From Sternotherus odoratus (taxonomy: Eukaryota; Chordata; Testudines; Kinosternidae): DNA of 64,000 nt. The DNA lies in the NCBI GenBank assembly GCA_032164245.1, contig JAVMKO010000004.1, positions 32,775,626 to 32,839,625 on the forward strand. Direction: 5' to 3'. Below the pieces are notes generated by a model. That model worked only from the letters and a program-made list of their open reading frames with translations, did no database searches and was not told where the DNA came from. The first letter of the stretch is position 1, and each line of letters opens with the position of its first letter. Positions 48,338 through 59,113 of the stretch are shown piece after piece. The position numbers and the translations under genes were made by a program.

Positions 48338-51164
48338 ATGATAAATCCTACTATAGTTGAGATTAGTTGCCTTATAACTTCAGCAGACACCAAGATAAAT
48401 TTTTATATAGTGTAAAACAATACATCGAGTTTGCTACATTGCAATACAGTTCTAAGGGAATTGTGCTGGGATGAGATCAATATCTAAAGCAATCAGCCCA
48501 TAGCGACGTGTGATAGTTAAACATTACATTTTGTTTTCCCGTCAGTACTGTACTCTACCTGTCAGGCTTGTCAGAGCAGCCTGAGTCTACATTTTTGTGC
48601 CATTAAAACCAGAAGTTGCTTATAATGTAACTATCCAAACATTAAGTTTATTATTACTGCTATATGTTTCATTCCAGGACTCTGTGTAACAAAAATACCA
48701 TAATTTCCCCCAGTGGTATTTAATAAGGCTCATTTACATTGTATCATAAATATCAATGACAAGGCACTCAGGTTTTGGCATTTTTACATAAATGGCCTCC
48801 TCCACTACAATTTATTTGCCTGGACACCAGCCAGTCCCTATGTAGCTAGTTGATAGTTTATGGTGTTTTCTTTTAAACAAATTTAATATATTCAAACCAA
48901 ACCAAACACTCTCTGATATTTTTTCACAACATTAACATTCTTGGCAAACTGCATGCCCACATTGCATATCTAAGATGTCATATGCGTTGCATTTTAACAG
49001 ACATTTTGGACTCTACCCCATGTTAGCTTGGCATGGTTTGACCTTGCGTAAGAATTTGCTCCATTTAAATGTTCCTTCCAGTGTCTATGAATGGAGCCGG
49101 GGGGGGAAAATTAGACAAAAACAAAATGGCAATGCATATTTTTGAAACCTTTCACAAATATTCCCTCATCTCCCTTTTCCAACCAGCTCTACATATGAAT
49201 TAAGAGGCACCCATCATTTCCACTGTTGGTTGATTAGAAAGTTTACTTTCCTATGCTTCCCTAGCAACTTTTATCATGTCAGCCTCTTCAAGATGAGCTC
49301 TTTTAATTGTTCCAATCTGTAAACAATGTTTGCACTGAGATTTTCCAGGCAGTGTAGGGGATTGAGCCATACGTTGTCCATTAATCTGAATGGAAGTTGT
49401 GTGACAAAATCTCCTGAACTGCCCTGAAGTGTGGGGTTATTTTACACTGGTCTGAGTTAAAACAATGAGAGTTCCACCCTGGGAAAGTGAGAGGCAGATA
49501 AAATAGAGGCAATTCTGAGTATTGTATCTGTTCAGATCAAATTGGTTTTATTTTATAATGTGATATAAGGTGGATGCTGTAGAATAGTAAACTCTATAGT
49601 GTTTTAAGATTCAAAATAAAATGAAGAGCAAGATAGAATGGACATAGAAACAAGTGCTAAATATTTAAGACTTATTTTGTTACTGTTTTTTCCCTTTTCA
49701 GGGATATATCGTTATAACGAAGGTCACTTTACTAAGAAGTTATGGCCAGTTTTGATTTTTTATCTCAGTACTTTTTAAACTAGACAATGAAAAAGTAGCA
49801 TTTTTCAGGAGACAAAAGTTATACTCTCTGAAGAACTAAGGTCCCCTGCAGAGAACAATTGTGTAAACTGAAAAGTTTAGCCTGGCAAACACAACTACTA
49901 GAGTAGCCCTTGAAAATTAGAATTATTAAATTAAAACCAAATTTTTATTTATATACTTATTTAAAGTTATACAGATTTCTATGTGTTCTAGGTACTCTGA
50001 CATAACATAAAATACCGCATTTCTTAAAGTTGTAATATTAAATGGATTTGTATCCAAAACATCATAAATTATTTCTATTCATACAAAGATGAACTCATCT
50101 CAGGCCATATATTTTGGACCCAGATCTGTATTTGAATTTTAGAAACCTCACATTTTGGTGACAGAATTCAGGGTTGGGTTTCATCTACTTTAAAGGATAA
50201 GGGCCATTTGGCAAATCCAAATCCAATCTAGGAATATTTGGTTCCAGAATTTAGGTTTGGCTCAGTAAAGAGAGAGGCCAGATTAGGATCTGAATGTCCT
50301 GGAAGTTTATGGCTATTTTGAATTTGTTTCTAGCTTTAACTTTGATTAATATGTATACCTCTGGGAACTGTACAGCATTCAAGAAAATGGATAGTGTGTA
50401 GTAGGGATGTTTATTAGATATGTATACAAAACTCAAAAATGATTTTATAAGTATCTAAAGCCTCAACAAGCTAGTTCAAAACACATCCAGAACGGCTTGG
50501 ATTGTAATGTCTTTCTCTTGCTCACTTGCTGGTGGAGTGGTATACAAGTGCTTATTTTAATCTGGAACATTCTGATTCCTAATTTAGAATGTTCATACTA
50601 ACTGCTTTCAAAGTTCTAAGTATGAAAACAAAGGCAGATCACCCAGGAATTTCTGATTAGGAAAGGCTGTTTCCCTTCATTGCTGAATTACCATTTGTTT
50701 ACAAATCAGTATTTCCTGTATAACCGTTACTTAAATGTCCAGAGTAAAAAGCAGTTTGTTTTAAAGTGGAACCATTACCCTACTTGGTACTTTAAAGTGG
50801 AACCATTACCCTACTTTTAAGCAAAGAAGTTAGGGGGAACATGGTCCATCTGAAATGTAAAGAAGAAACTATGGGGAGAGATAGCATAGAACGGGCTCAT
50901 TGGTTACAGTACATATAAGGTACTGTGCGAAATGCATCAGTCTTTATGTTATGTGAAATAATATCAACATATGGGTGTGAAAATGCCATTTTGATTGTCC
51001 AAAGTAATTGGTTTGTGGTGATGCATCCTGATGTGATAATAAAGAATGAAAAAAATGAGAGACAGATGACACCTTGGGAATTCCAAAGGCACAAGACAGG
51101 AGCCAAAGTGTTCTCAACCACTCACTAAATGTAACAAAATCTGGTATAATTATGTCATTTCACT
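48338..51164. other. Non-genic, nothing recognised except a local duplication
   Basis: Strongly AT-rich. The one clear structure is the 26-bp duplication at 50760-50816, listed separately. No exon or repeat that I can name. Confidence 0.45.
50760..50816. repeat. 26-bp exact duplication
   Basis: TTTAAAGTGGAACCATTACC plus CTACTT occurs at 50760-50785 and 50791-50816 (period 31). Confidence 0.95.
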
Positions 51165-51294
51165 TCTATAGTGCCTTCCTCCCCAGGCTCTCAAAATTCT
51201 TGACTAACATTAATTAGCTAAACTTCACAACAGTCTTGTGAAAGAAGGAAGCATTAGCCTCAGTCTGTTTTACAGATGTGGAAACTGTATCTCA
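51165..51294 (+). repeat. MIR/L2-like fragment, left part, split by the Harbinger insertion
   Basis: TATAGTGCCTTCCTCCCCAG, CTTCACAACAGTCTTGTGA, CAGTCTGTTTTACAGATGTG and GAAACTGTATCTCA follow the MIR/L2 order. The motif resumes with GAGAGGTTAAGCAGG at 55279, exactly after the Harbinger and one TCA. Confidence 0.75.
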
Positions 51295-51646
51295 GGGTAT
51301 GTCTTCACTACAGCATTAGTTCGATTTCCTTTCATTCGATTTTCTAAAGCAGACTGTATAAAGTGGATTTTGTGCATCCCCACAAAGCACAGCAAGTCGA
51401 CAGTGTCTGTCCTTACAACTTTTGCAAGCGTCGACATAGCGAGCATTGCACAGTGGGTACCTATCCCACAGTTCCCGGATCCCCCAGCAGGCACCATTTT
51501 GAGTGCTGCACCGTGGGTAGGCATTTCATCATTCCGCGCCCTTTTTTTCACGCCGCCGACACCATTTCTAGCTGTGCACTCGTGGGTAGGCATCCCATTA
51601 TTCGAGCCCCATCCCCACGCTGCGCTAACGCCATAGCACTGCAAGC

Positions 51647-52969
51647 ATGGAGCCCGCAGATGCTATCGCTGCAGCACTGGCCGTTGTGAAGACCTCCCGC
51701 CTTGTTCTGGATTTTATGCTGCATCGTCTGCAGAGGAATGCGATCCGGAGACAACTGTGCTTTCCGGAAGCTGATGACAGTGAGGAGGAGGAGGACATGG
51801 ACCTGGATGTGCATAGCAGGGACAGGGACACTGCGGTTTTTGGAAGTAGGGCGACCGACAATCTCGCAAATCTGGTGGCAATGGGGCAGGCTCATGCCAT
51901 GGAACGCCGATTCTGGGCCAGGGAAACAAGCACTGACTGGTGGGATCGCATAGTGCTGCGGGTCTGGGATGACTCCCAGTGGCTCAGAAACTTTCGCATG
52001 CGTAAGGGCACGTTCATGGAACTTTGTGACTTGCTTTCCTGGCCCTCCGGCGCAAGAATACCAGAATGAGGACAGCCCTCACAGTTGAGAAGCGAGTGGC
52101 GATAGCCCTCTGGAAGCTTGCAATGCCAGACTGCTACCGGTCAGTCACAAATCAGTTTGAGGTGGGTAAATCTACAGTGGGCTCTGCTGTGATGCAAGTA
52201 AGCAGGGCAATCGTTGAGCAGCTGCTACCCAGGGTTATAAACCTTGGAAATCTGCAAGCTACAATAGATGGCTTTGCCGCCTGGGATTCCCTAACTGTGG
52301 TGGGGCTATAGATGGGACTCATATCCCTATCCTGGCACCGGACTACGAGGCTGCAGAGTACAGAAACCGGAAGGGATATTATTCTATGGTCATGCAAGCC
52401 GTGGTTGACCACAAGGGACATTTCACCGACCTGTACGTGGGGTGGCCGGGAAAGGTTCATGAAGCTCGTGTTTTCAGGAACTCTAGGATTTTTAGACAGC
52501 TGCAGCAAGGCAATTTCTTCCCCGACCAGAAAATTTCCATGGGGGGGGGAGGGAAATGCCCATCATTCTCATTGGGGACCCAGCCTACCCCTTAATGCCC
52601 TGGCTTATGAAGTCCTACACTGGGGCCCTGGACAGGGGTCAGGAGCTGTTCAATTACAGGCTGAGCAAGTGCAGAATGGCCGTAGAGTGTGCATTTGGCC
52701 GTCTGAAGGGGAGATGGAGATCATTACTGATTCGCTCAGACATCAGTGACAGAAATATCCCCATTGTTATTGCTGCTTGCTCTGTGCTCCACAATCTCTG
52801 TGAGAGCAAGGGGGAAACGTTTATGGCGGGCTGGGAGGCAGAGGCAAATTTACTGTCTGCTGCTTACCAGCAGCCAGATAGCAGGGAAAGTAGAAGAGCG
52901 CACCATGAGGCGCTGCGCCTCAGGGACGCCTTGAAAACCAGTTTCATGAGTGCCCAAGATGACGTTTGA
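51647..52969 (+). pseudogene. Harbinger transposase (HARBI1-like, DDE_4), frameshifted
   Basis: The ATG at 51647 (CAAGCATGGAGC) opens MEPADAIAAALAVVKT. An acidic stretch and an N-terminal part ending FRMRKGTFMELCDLLS reach a frameshift near 52040-52060. The frame resumes at 52066 (RTALTVEKRVAIALWKLA, then FEVGKSTVGSAVMQVSRAI, the helix-turn-helix). It breaks again near 52283, where a base seems lost in GCCGCCTGGG. The next frame covers the first catalytic Asp (AIDGTHIPILAPDY, about 52303) and VMQAVVDHKGHFTDLYVGWP. A G-run at 52543-52551 shifts the frame a third time. The last frame holds the second Asp (LIGDPAYPLMPWL, about 52570), the Glu box (VECAFGRLKGRW, about 52684) and a stop at 52969. 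The catalytic motifs survive; the reading frame does not. AATAAA follows at 53055. Confidence 0.93.
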
Positions 52970-53054
52970 CAACCTGGTCCCTTGCTCTGCTCAGCCCCTA
53001 AGCCTGCCGTTCTTGCACCCTCTTTCCCTCCCCCCTCCCGATGCTTGCAGAGGA

Positions 53055-53092
53055 AATAAATACACTGTTTTAAAAATCACGGTTTCTTTATT
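53055..53092. terminator. Convergent polyadenylation signals of the Harbinger genes
   Basis: AATAAA on the plus strand (53055-53060) serves the transposase, and AATAAA on the minus strand (53092-53087) serves the Myb-like gene. The two genes point tail to tail and their signals are 26 bases apart. Confidence 0.75.
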
Positions 53093-53212
53093 GGTTCATC
53101 ACAAATTCTGGGTGGGGTGGGGAGGGGAGGGAAACCAGCAGTCGCAGTGGTGGAGGAGCGGGTGGGGGGAAGGGGTTAGGGGTGGTGTAGGGTGGCCAAG
53201 ACTCAGCAGCTT

Positions 53213-53730
53213 TTAAAAGTTTTCGGATACACTCATCCTGCTGCTGCTTGTGCTGGCTTGTGGTGTAGAGTGGGTCGGTCCCCAGAGCTTCCCCCCTCCC
53301 CCCCGGGTTCTCACCCTGCATTTGGGTGGGGAAGCTATGAGACTTGGGGAGGGGGAGAGGTGGTTATACAGAGGCTGTAGAGGCGATCTTTGGTTCTGCT
53401 CTACCAGACACCTGAGCATATCGCTTTGGTCCTCCATTATCCAGATCAAAGCATCCATCCGCCTTTCTTCGCGTGCCTCTCGTCTTTCCTCACGCTCCAG
53501 CGGTTGTTCTTCACGCACCAGCCGTTGTTTTTCACGCTTTTCTGGTGCAGCTCTTGATTCCTGTCTTGACTGTAGCAATTTTTCCCTCCATTCAGTCTGC
53601 CGTGCGGCCTCAACGTTGGAGTTCCGGAGTAGTTCATTAAACATGTCATCACGCGTTTTCTTTTTACGCTTCCGTATCTGCGATAGACGGTGAGAGGGGC
53701 AGTTGGGCGGATTCTGAGATAACTGTGCAG
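53213..53730 (-). CDS. Harbinger Myb-like protein, putative exon 2
   Basis: The open frame runs from a likely acceptor (TTGCCCACAG ending at 53731) to a stop at 53213. After a Pro-rich start (QNPPNCPSHRLSQIRKRKKK) it is strongly charged: TRDDMFNELLRNSNVEAA, then a long Glu/Arg-rich helical stretch (REEQPLEREERREAREERR) that should form a coiled coil, then MDALIWIMEDQSDMLRCLVE and a Ser/Gly/Pro tail. It shares the layout of the C-terminal part of the second Harbinger protein. Counting phases, exon 1 leaves two bases and this frame needs one, so either the splice sites differ or a one-base indel has crept in. Confidence 0.7.
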
Positions 53731-54320
53731 CTGTGGGCAAAGAAAGGCACAAGTTTATGAGACAGAAACATTCACGGATCACAATGGGAGTACTATGCTA
53801 CGGGGAACCACATTATTCAATGGCCTATTATGAGTATATTCCGCACCTAAAAGTTACTGGATGCCTCACACAAAAGTCACAGAAGCATCTCACATACAGC
53901 CTCAACACAACACGGCTACTGAAATCACCATGCAACGGGCCATGGTAACCTTAAGCCATACTCGGATATTCCAGAGTAACCCCCCCCTTCCTCCCCCCCC
54001 CCCCGCCACGTGGATCCCTCCTCCAGCACACCGCGTGGGGCTCACCGTGAACTTCAAAACGAAACCACGGGCTGTGTACGGGCTACCTGTTGGGAGGGGG
54101 GAGGTGGTTGTGCAGACTGGCGGGGGGGACGGTTGGGAGTGCAGCGTGGCGGGGGGAGGTGGTGTGATTTGATTGCAGGCTGAAAACCCAGGCGCGCTGT
54201 ACCGGGAAATTTAAAAACCAACAAAACCACAGGCTCTGTATGGGCTCCCTGTTGGGAGTGGGGGGGCGGTTGTGCAGACTGGCGGGGGGGACGGGGGTGT
54301 GCAAAAAAAAGACCACTCAC

Positions 54321-54856
54321 CAGAGGATCCTTCGTGGGCTGAGGTACCCCCTTGGGAGGGTTGGGACAGTACTGGCTCCGGGAATGTCTGCAAAAGGTAT
54401 CTCTCCACTTCGGTCCTGGTGCTCCGTGATATTTCCCTCCTCATCATCCTCCTCATCATCTGAATCCTCATCAGACCTGACGGTTATCCCATCTTCGGAG
54501 TCCACGTAGACCGGTGCGATGGTGGTGGGGGCGCCCCCCATTATCTGATTTAGTTCATTGTAGAACTGGCATGTCCGTGGAGCGCCCCCCGAGCGTCCGT
54601 TTGCCTCTTTGGCTTTTTGGAACGCTTGCCTCAGCTCCTTAATTTTCACACGGCACTGTTGCACGTCCCTTTTGTGGCCCCTTTCTAGCATGGCCTTGGA
54701 GACCCTGGCAAACGTTTTGGCATTCCGTTTGTTGTTGCGGAGTTCCAACATCACAGATTCCTCTCCCCAAATAGCTATCAGATCCAACACCTCATTATTG
54801 GACCATGCTGGAGCTCTTTTCCTTTGGTTGGTCTCCTGTGCTGCTGAGCTCTGCAT
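54321..54856 (-). CDS. Harbinger Myb/SANT DNA-binding protein, exon 1
   Basis: The ATG at 54856 opens MQSSAAQETNQRKRAPAW. Residues 14 to about 105 form a Myb/SANT-like trihelix domain (WSNNEVLDLIAIWGEESV, ARVSKAMLERGHKRDVQQC, VKIKELRQAFQKAKEANG, then TCQFYNELNQIMG). An acidic region follows (SDEDSDDEEDDEEGN). The exon ends at a GTGAGT donor (54320-54315) in LSPRRIL. In Harbinger elements this protein binds the transposon ends and helps bring the transposase to the nucleus; vertebrate NAIF1 plays that role for HARBI1. The exon is entirely open. Confidence 0.85.
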
Positions 54857-55278
54857 GCCGGCTTGTGCTGCTGATATCTATGAATGGCGACTGAGCTGTG
54901 CAGGTGAGCTGGCCACGCTGACCAAACAGAAAGCTATTCAAATGTTCCCGGGTCTTTTCCTGTCTACCTGGCCAGAGCAGCAAGTTGAGAGCGCTGTCCA
55001 GAGCGGTCACAGTGGAGCAGTGAAGCTTTCCAGAGCGGTCAGAATGCAGCATTGTGGGACAGCCTCTGGAGGCTAGTAATGTCACTTGAGTCCTCACTAG
55101 TCCACAATCGACCTAGAGAGGTCGATTTTAGCGCTACTCCTCTCGTTAGGGAGGAGTACAGAAGTCGATTTTAAGGTCCCTTTAAATCGACACAAATGGC
55201 ATGCGAGGACGGCTACGGGTTTATATCAACTTAACGTCGCTAAAGTCAACGTTAAGCCCTAGTGGGGACCAGCCCTCA

Positions 55279-55330
55279 GAGAGGTTAAGCAGGCCTTTAA
55301 AGGAAATAGCTTGCTTTCAGTCCTAGGGTA
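55279..55330 (+). repeat. MIR/L2-like fragment, right part
   Basis: GAGAGGTTAAGCAGGCC continues the MIR interrupted at 51294. Together with the TCA duplication it fixes the Harbinger boundaries. Confidence 0.65.
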
Positions 55331-55411
55331 GGTCCTGAGCTGGTGTAAATTGGCATAACTCCATTGATTTCAATGAGTTATGCTAATTTACACCACTTCA
55401 TGATTTGCCCC
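55331..55411. repeat. Palindromic MITE-like repeat (AGATCCTCAG family)
   Basis: TGGTGTAAATTGGCATAACT plus CCATTGA on the left faces TCAATGAGTTATGCTAATTT plus ACACCA on the right; only scattered mismatches interrupt pairing. This is the best-preserved full copy of the family in the window. Confidence 0.75.
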
Positions 55412-56025
55412 ATTATCTTTAAAATGGACACATTTTCACTTTTAATTTCAGCATGCTTAACTAATACCTTTCTTGTCCAAGATAGCTGTAAATTAATGGA
55501 GCCTTGTACTCTGCCATTTCCCATCAGATTTCACAAGCTATGCCAGTGACGCCCTTTGCACTGCCAGTGGATGGAGCAGGCATATATGTCCACTGCCACG
55601 CTTCTGTGGATGTCCTACCAGAGAAGAGCAACTTTAATCTGAAAGAGTGCTGAGCAATACTTTAATATGACCTAGTTCTTGCCACATCCCCTCCACAACT
55701 AACTTTAAGGGCTGTGCAAGGAGCCTCTGCTTCCCTCTGCAAAAACCTTCTGAATGAACTTTCCTCCACTGCATTCTGGGCTATGGAGGCAAAACCGAAG
55801 GTTATATCCAACCTGACTTTATTTCTAGCAACCTTTCAGTTAATTGTGATTTGTTTAATAAGGTCAAACATCTGTGCTGCTCTATTTCAATGTTAATATA
55901 CTTCATTCTAGTTACAAACGGAGGTTTGGTTTGGTTCTAATATACTCTGAGAGCGTAACAGCCTAAAAGCATAACCCAGATATAAAAACTGAATCTTTTG
56001 AGGTTCACATGTTCCTGGTTTCCAT
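55412..56025. other. Non-genic, nothing recognised
   Basis: No exon or named repeat is visible. Confidence 0.4.
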
Positions 56026-56173
56026 AGGCGTAGTTTGCTTCTATTCTGGGGGGAGGGTCAGCTCCAGTCAGGCCAACTGGACCGCATGTGGGGGACAAAT
56101 TCCACACCGGCCTGAGGGTTGCAATTTGTGGTGGGCAATACCCTCCCCCAACCTACCAATTACACCAATGCAT
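56026..56173. mobile_element. Candidate MITE (CATAGGCGTAGTTTG ends)
   Basis: The left end CATAGGCGTAGTTTG has an imperfect mirror in CAATTACACCAATGCATG at the right. The GC-rich interior (GGGGGGAGGGTCAGC; GGTTGCAATTTGTGGTGGGC) stands out from AT-rich flanks. Termini are inexact, so the class is uncertain. Confidence 0.5.
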
Positions 56174-57579
56174 GGTTTCAGATAATGAAATATGTGTAAG
56201 AATGCACAGCTTGATATAATGAGCAGTCTCATCCTTTGTTTTGGAGTTAAAAATGAGGACTGCTAATGTGGTTTCACTAAAACAACACTGTCTTACACAA
56301 AAGCAGAAATATACTAAGCCTTAGCTTCAAATCATTTCAAGTAACAGGTCCTAAAGGAATGGGTATGTGGTCTTCAACTTTATTAGCCTTTTTTTTTTTG
56401 CTAGTGTATTTTGAAATACATAGAATGCATAATATGAGTAGAGCTGAACAAATAAACACTGAGAAGAAACATTCACAAACTTTTCAGCAAATGTATTTAC
56501 AGCCCTTTTCATTTGCTTTGTGTGTGTGTGTGTGTGTCTGTATATATAATATCTGTGGAGGGTAAAGCATTGGCTTGTAACAGACTAGTTCAATTATCAA
56601 ATGCAATTTATTTCATGATGAAATAAAATCTATTTCAGGCAGCAACAGAAATAGTGTCTAAAGGTCATCCAATCAGGGAACTGGAAACAATATCATGTGA
56701 CTTAGGTGAGGCAACAGCTGAAACATAGAATTGTAAATACAATAAATATCTCACAAGTAATGTAGAGGTTGGCATATTGTTTTCATACAAAAAACTGTTG
56801 GACAACTTCATATGGTGCTAAAAATGAATTAAAATTATGTTCTGTCCAGAGACAATTCACAAACAGGAAAACAAGCTTAATTCCTGGTGATCAGATTCTG
56901 ATATACTTACTCAAGTTGAATGCTACCGTACTTCACAAATAGTCCCACTGAAGTCAATTGAACTAATTACAAAATAAGGTGCTACCCAGGATGAATAAAG
57001 ATATCAGAATATGGCCCTGAATATTTTTTTCCTGTGCACTGTTTGCCCAGCAGTGCAAGAAGTTCAAAACAAACAACATATATGTTGCTTGTTCTCCCGT
57101 TCTGTCTTGAAAAAATCACCAGTGTCTAACTTTTCCACCAAAAGGAATGCAGAATTCTGTCTATTTGTAAGTTTGTAATTCATGCCTTATATCAGGGCTA
57201 AATGTTTTAAAAAATCGTTATGTATTTCAGGAAAACATTTTTGTCAGGAATGTTTCTGGAACAAATCTTCAGCTTTAGCTATTTCAAGTTCATGTATCAG
57301 TGATGGAATGCCTACTGGCACCAGGATGTACAATGGAATTGTCCTATAGGACGATGCTTTTCTTCAGTGTTTTTCAGGTGTCTTTTTCAGATTCTTCTTG
57401 TAACAGCACATCATTTAACAGCTTGTTACTTAATGGAAACTAAACAAAGCTTATCCCAAAAAAAGAAAATGTTGATATCTGTCACCCTACTGTGACCTTT
57501 TTTTTAAAATGCATAACTCATCCTTGTGGAAAAGGTCTTCAGTCTTGTGGAGAGTTTGTACACCTCCAAAAACAGTGCC
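56174..57579. other. Non-genic, nothing recognised
   Basis: Contains a (TG)n microsatellite at 56519-56538 and a palindromic-module half near 56943. No exon. Confidence 0.45.
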
Positions 57580-58140
57580 TCTCCTGTCATCCATCCTCCA
57601 CAGGCTGTAGCTCAGAACTCCAAGAAAGAGTGTCATTGCAAAGAGACATTTTTTCTGCAGCTGGGGGATGGAGACCTATGTAGATAGTTTGCAACAGTTT
57701 GGCTGAATAGTGATTTCTGTTCGGTGGACATAAAGAAGATAATATTTTAGCGGTTCTGTTCATCCTTTGCAACGAAGGACATATAACAACCATCAATCTT
57801 AATAATCCGGAGCTGAATGGCACATCTCGCTCTCAGGGATTTCCCTATACTCCCTCTAGGGCGGTACATCATCTTGATGATAGCTTTTTAGGCAGCAACG
57901 TCAATATTGTTCAAGGACCCGATTGATCCACTCCACCTGTCCATTGGTGCTGAGGTGATAGGCTGTTAGTTTAGGGCCTCAATATTCAGATGGCATAGAA
58001 ATTCTTGCCAGAAGCAGGAAATAAACTGTGACTCTCAGTCAGAAATCATGCCAGAAGGCAAACTGTGCAGACAAAAGATGTTGCATAACTCTTTCAAAAG
58101 ATGAGCCAGCAAGCTTAATTTCATAACTTTGCTAGGCACT
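57580..58140 (-). pseudogene. Ty3/gypsy-type integrase remnant
   Basis: On the minus strand, across stops and frameshifts, the region reads as the integrase core of a Ty3/gypsy LTR retrotransposon. At about 58020-58110 there is the segment before the second catalytic Asp (SLPSGMISD). At about 57930-57965 there is the stretch corresponding to the conserved AYHP-TDGQ-E box (here AYHLSTNGQVEW), where the catalytic Glu follows the NGQ. The C-terminal region is vaguely recognisable down to 57590. No LTRs, protease or reverse transcriptase were found nearby, so this is an isolated, inactive fragment. Stop codons are visible at several places. Confidence 0.75.
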
Positions 58141-58421
58141 AAAAACCATGGACTGAATAGAGACTCTTGATTTATGGCTTATTACTACACTCTGTAATCC
58201 ACTAAAAACCCTTCCCCCCCCCCCCAGCTGCTTCCTGCCATTCCTTCTTTCCTCCCTATGACTGGAGGGGTGTTAACAGGACACTTCACTTTGAATGTTC
58301 TCTTGAAATATGTGTTAACTACTTACATTAGACAGTCTGTTCTAACTTTATATTTAGCTGTGGAACTTTGAGTTAGTTTTCCAGAACTGAAGAGCATGCT
58401 CAAAAGCATGTCTCTTTAAGG

Positions 58422-58700
58422 CAGGGGTGGGCAAACCTTTTGGCCCGAGGGCCACATCGGGGTTCAAAATTGTATGGCGGGTAGGGAAGGATGTGCCTCC
58501 CCAAACAGCCTGGCTCTGCCCCACTCCAACCCCCTCCCACTTCCCGCCCCATGACTGCCCCCTCAGAACTCCCAACCCAACCAACCCCTCCAACCACTTG
58601 TCCTCTGACCACCCAGAGATCCCCCTGACCCAACCACCCCCGCCCCGTGGCCCCACCCCCTATCTAAGCCTCCCTGAAGTGGTGGCCTTTGGGGGAATAG
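58422..58700. mobile_element. hAT MITE left half
   Basis: CAGGGGTGGGCAAACCTTTT, then GGCCCGAGGGCCACATCGGG, is a hAT terminus; its mirror occurs at 36900-36939. The interior is C-rich. No matching right end follows; it runs into a different hAT half at about 58720. Confidence 0.7.
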
Positions 58701-58721
58701 GAGGTAGGTGGGAGGGGGCAG

Positions 58722-59113
58722 TAGGATGAGAAGAGGGGATGGGGGGAATTTGAGATGTGCAGGACTGTGGCAGCCAGAGAAAAAGATGACTTTCTGCAGC
58801 TTCAGAGCTGCGGCTGCCAGGGAGAGACCCACCTCTTCCTTCCCCGACCCAGCTTAGGGGCTGCCGCAGTATGGGAGAGAGGACACATACATCACATTAG
58901 AAAGGTAAGACTACTGATATTAAAATATGAGATGTGAGCTTTTATTTATAGAACAAAACATTTAAAATTATTTTTAATATAGCATTTTATATCCAAAGTG
59001 CTTTACAATAGTTAGCTAATGGTACAAACAACATATGGAAAGATTTTTAAGCATTCCGCCGAGACTCTCAGCAATTTCCAAGTGGTCTGCGGAAAAAAAC
59101 ATTTGAGAACCTG
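58722..59113. mobile_element. Second hAT element, right half
   Basis: ATTTGAGATGTGCAGGACTG, GTAAGACTACTGATATTAAA, AAAGTGCTTTACAATAGTTA and CAAGTGGTCTGCGGAAAAAA, ending ACATTTGAGAACCTG (59113), follow the 3' part of a common turtle hAT. Its terminus is of the CAGTGGTTCTCAAA type, different from the left half at 58422. Confidence 0.65.

Larger units (their letters stand above)
51295..55275. mobile_element. Complete two-gene Harbinger (PIF/Harbinger) DNA transposon, 3981 bp
   Basis: The left end GGGTATGTCTTCACTA and the right end (reverse complement GGGCTGGTCCCCACTA) form an imperfect inverted terminal repeat, 11 of 16 matching. TCA lies on both sides (51292-51294 and 55276-55278), the 3-bp target duplication expected for Harbinger. 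Inside are a plus-strand DDE transposase and a minus-strand Myb/SANT gene, the standard two-protein organisation. The subterminal right region has a TCGATTTTA-rich hairpin (55100-55200), and the left has matching TCGATTT strings. It interrupts a MIR. The transposase is frameshifted, so this copy cannot act alone. Confidence 0.93.

Noticed and set aside
51238..51895. Several overlapping frames on both strands at the Harbinger left end
   Set aside because: They are noncoding terminal sequence or antisense to the transposase start; only the frame from 51647 has family similarity.
53250..55097. Plus-strand frames of 100-155 codons at the Harbinger right end
   Set aside because: They run antisense to the Myb-like gene, whose domain and splice sites are on the minus strand.
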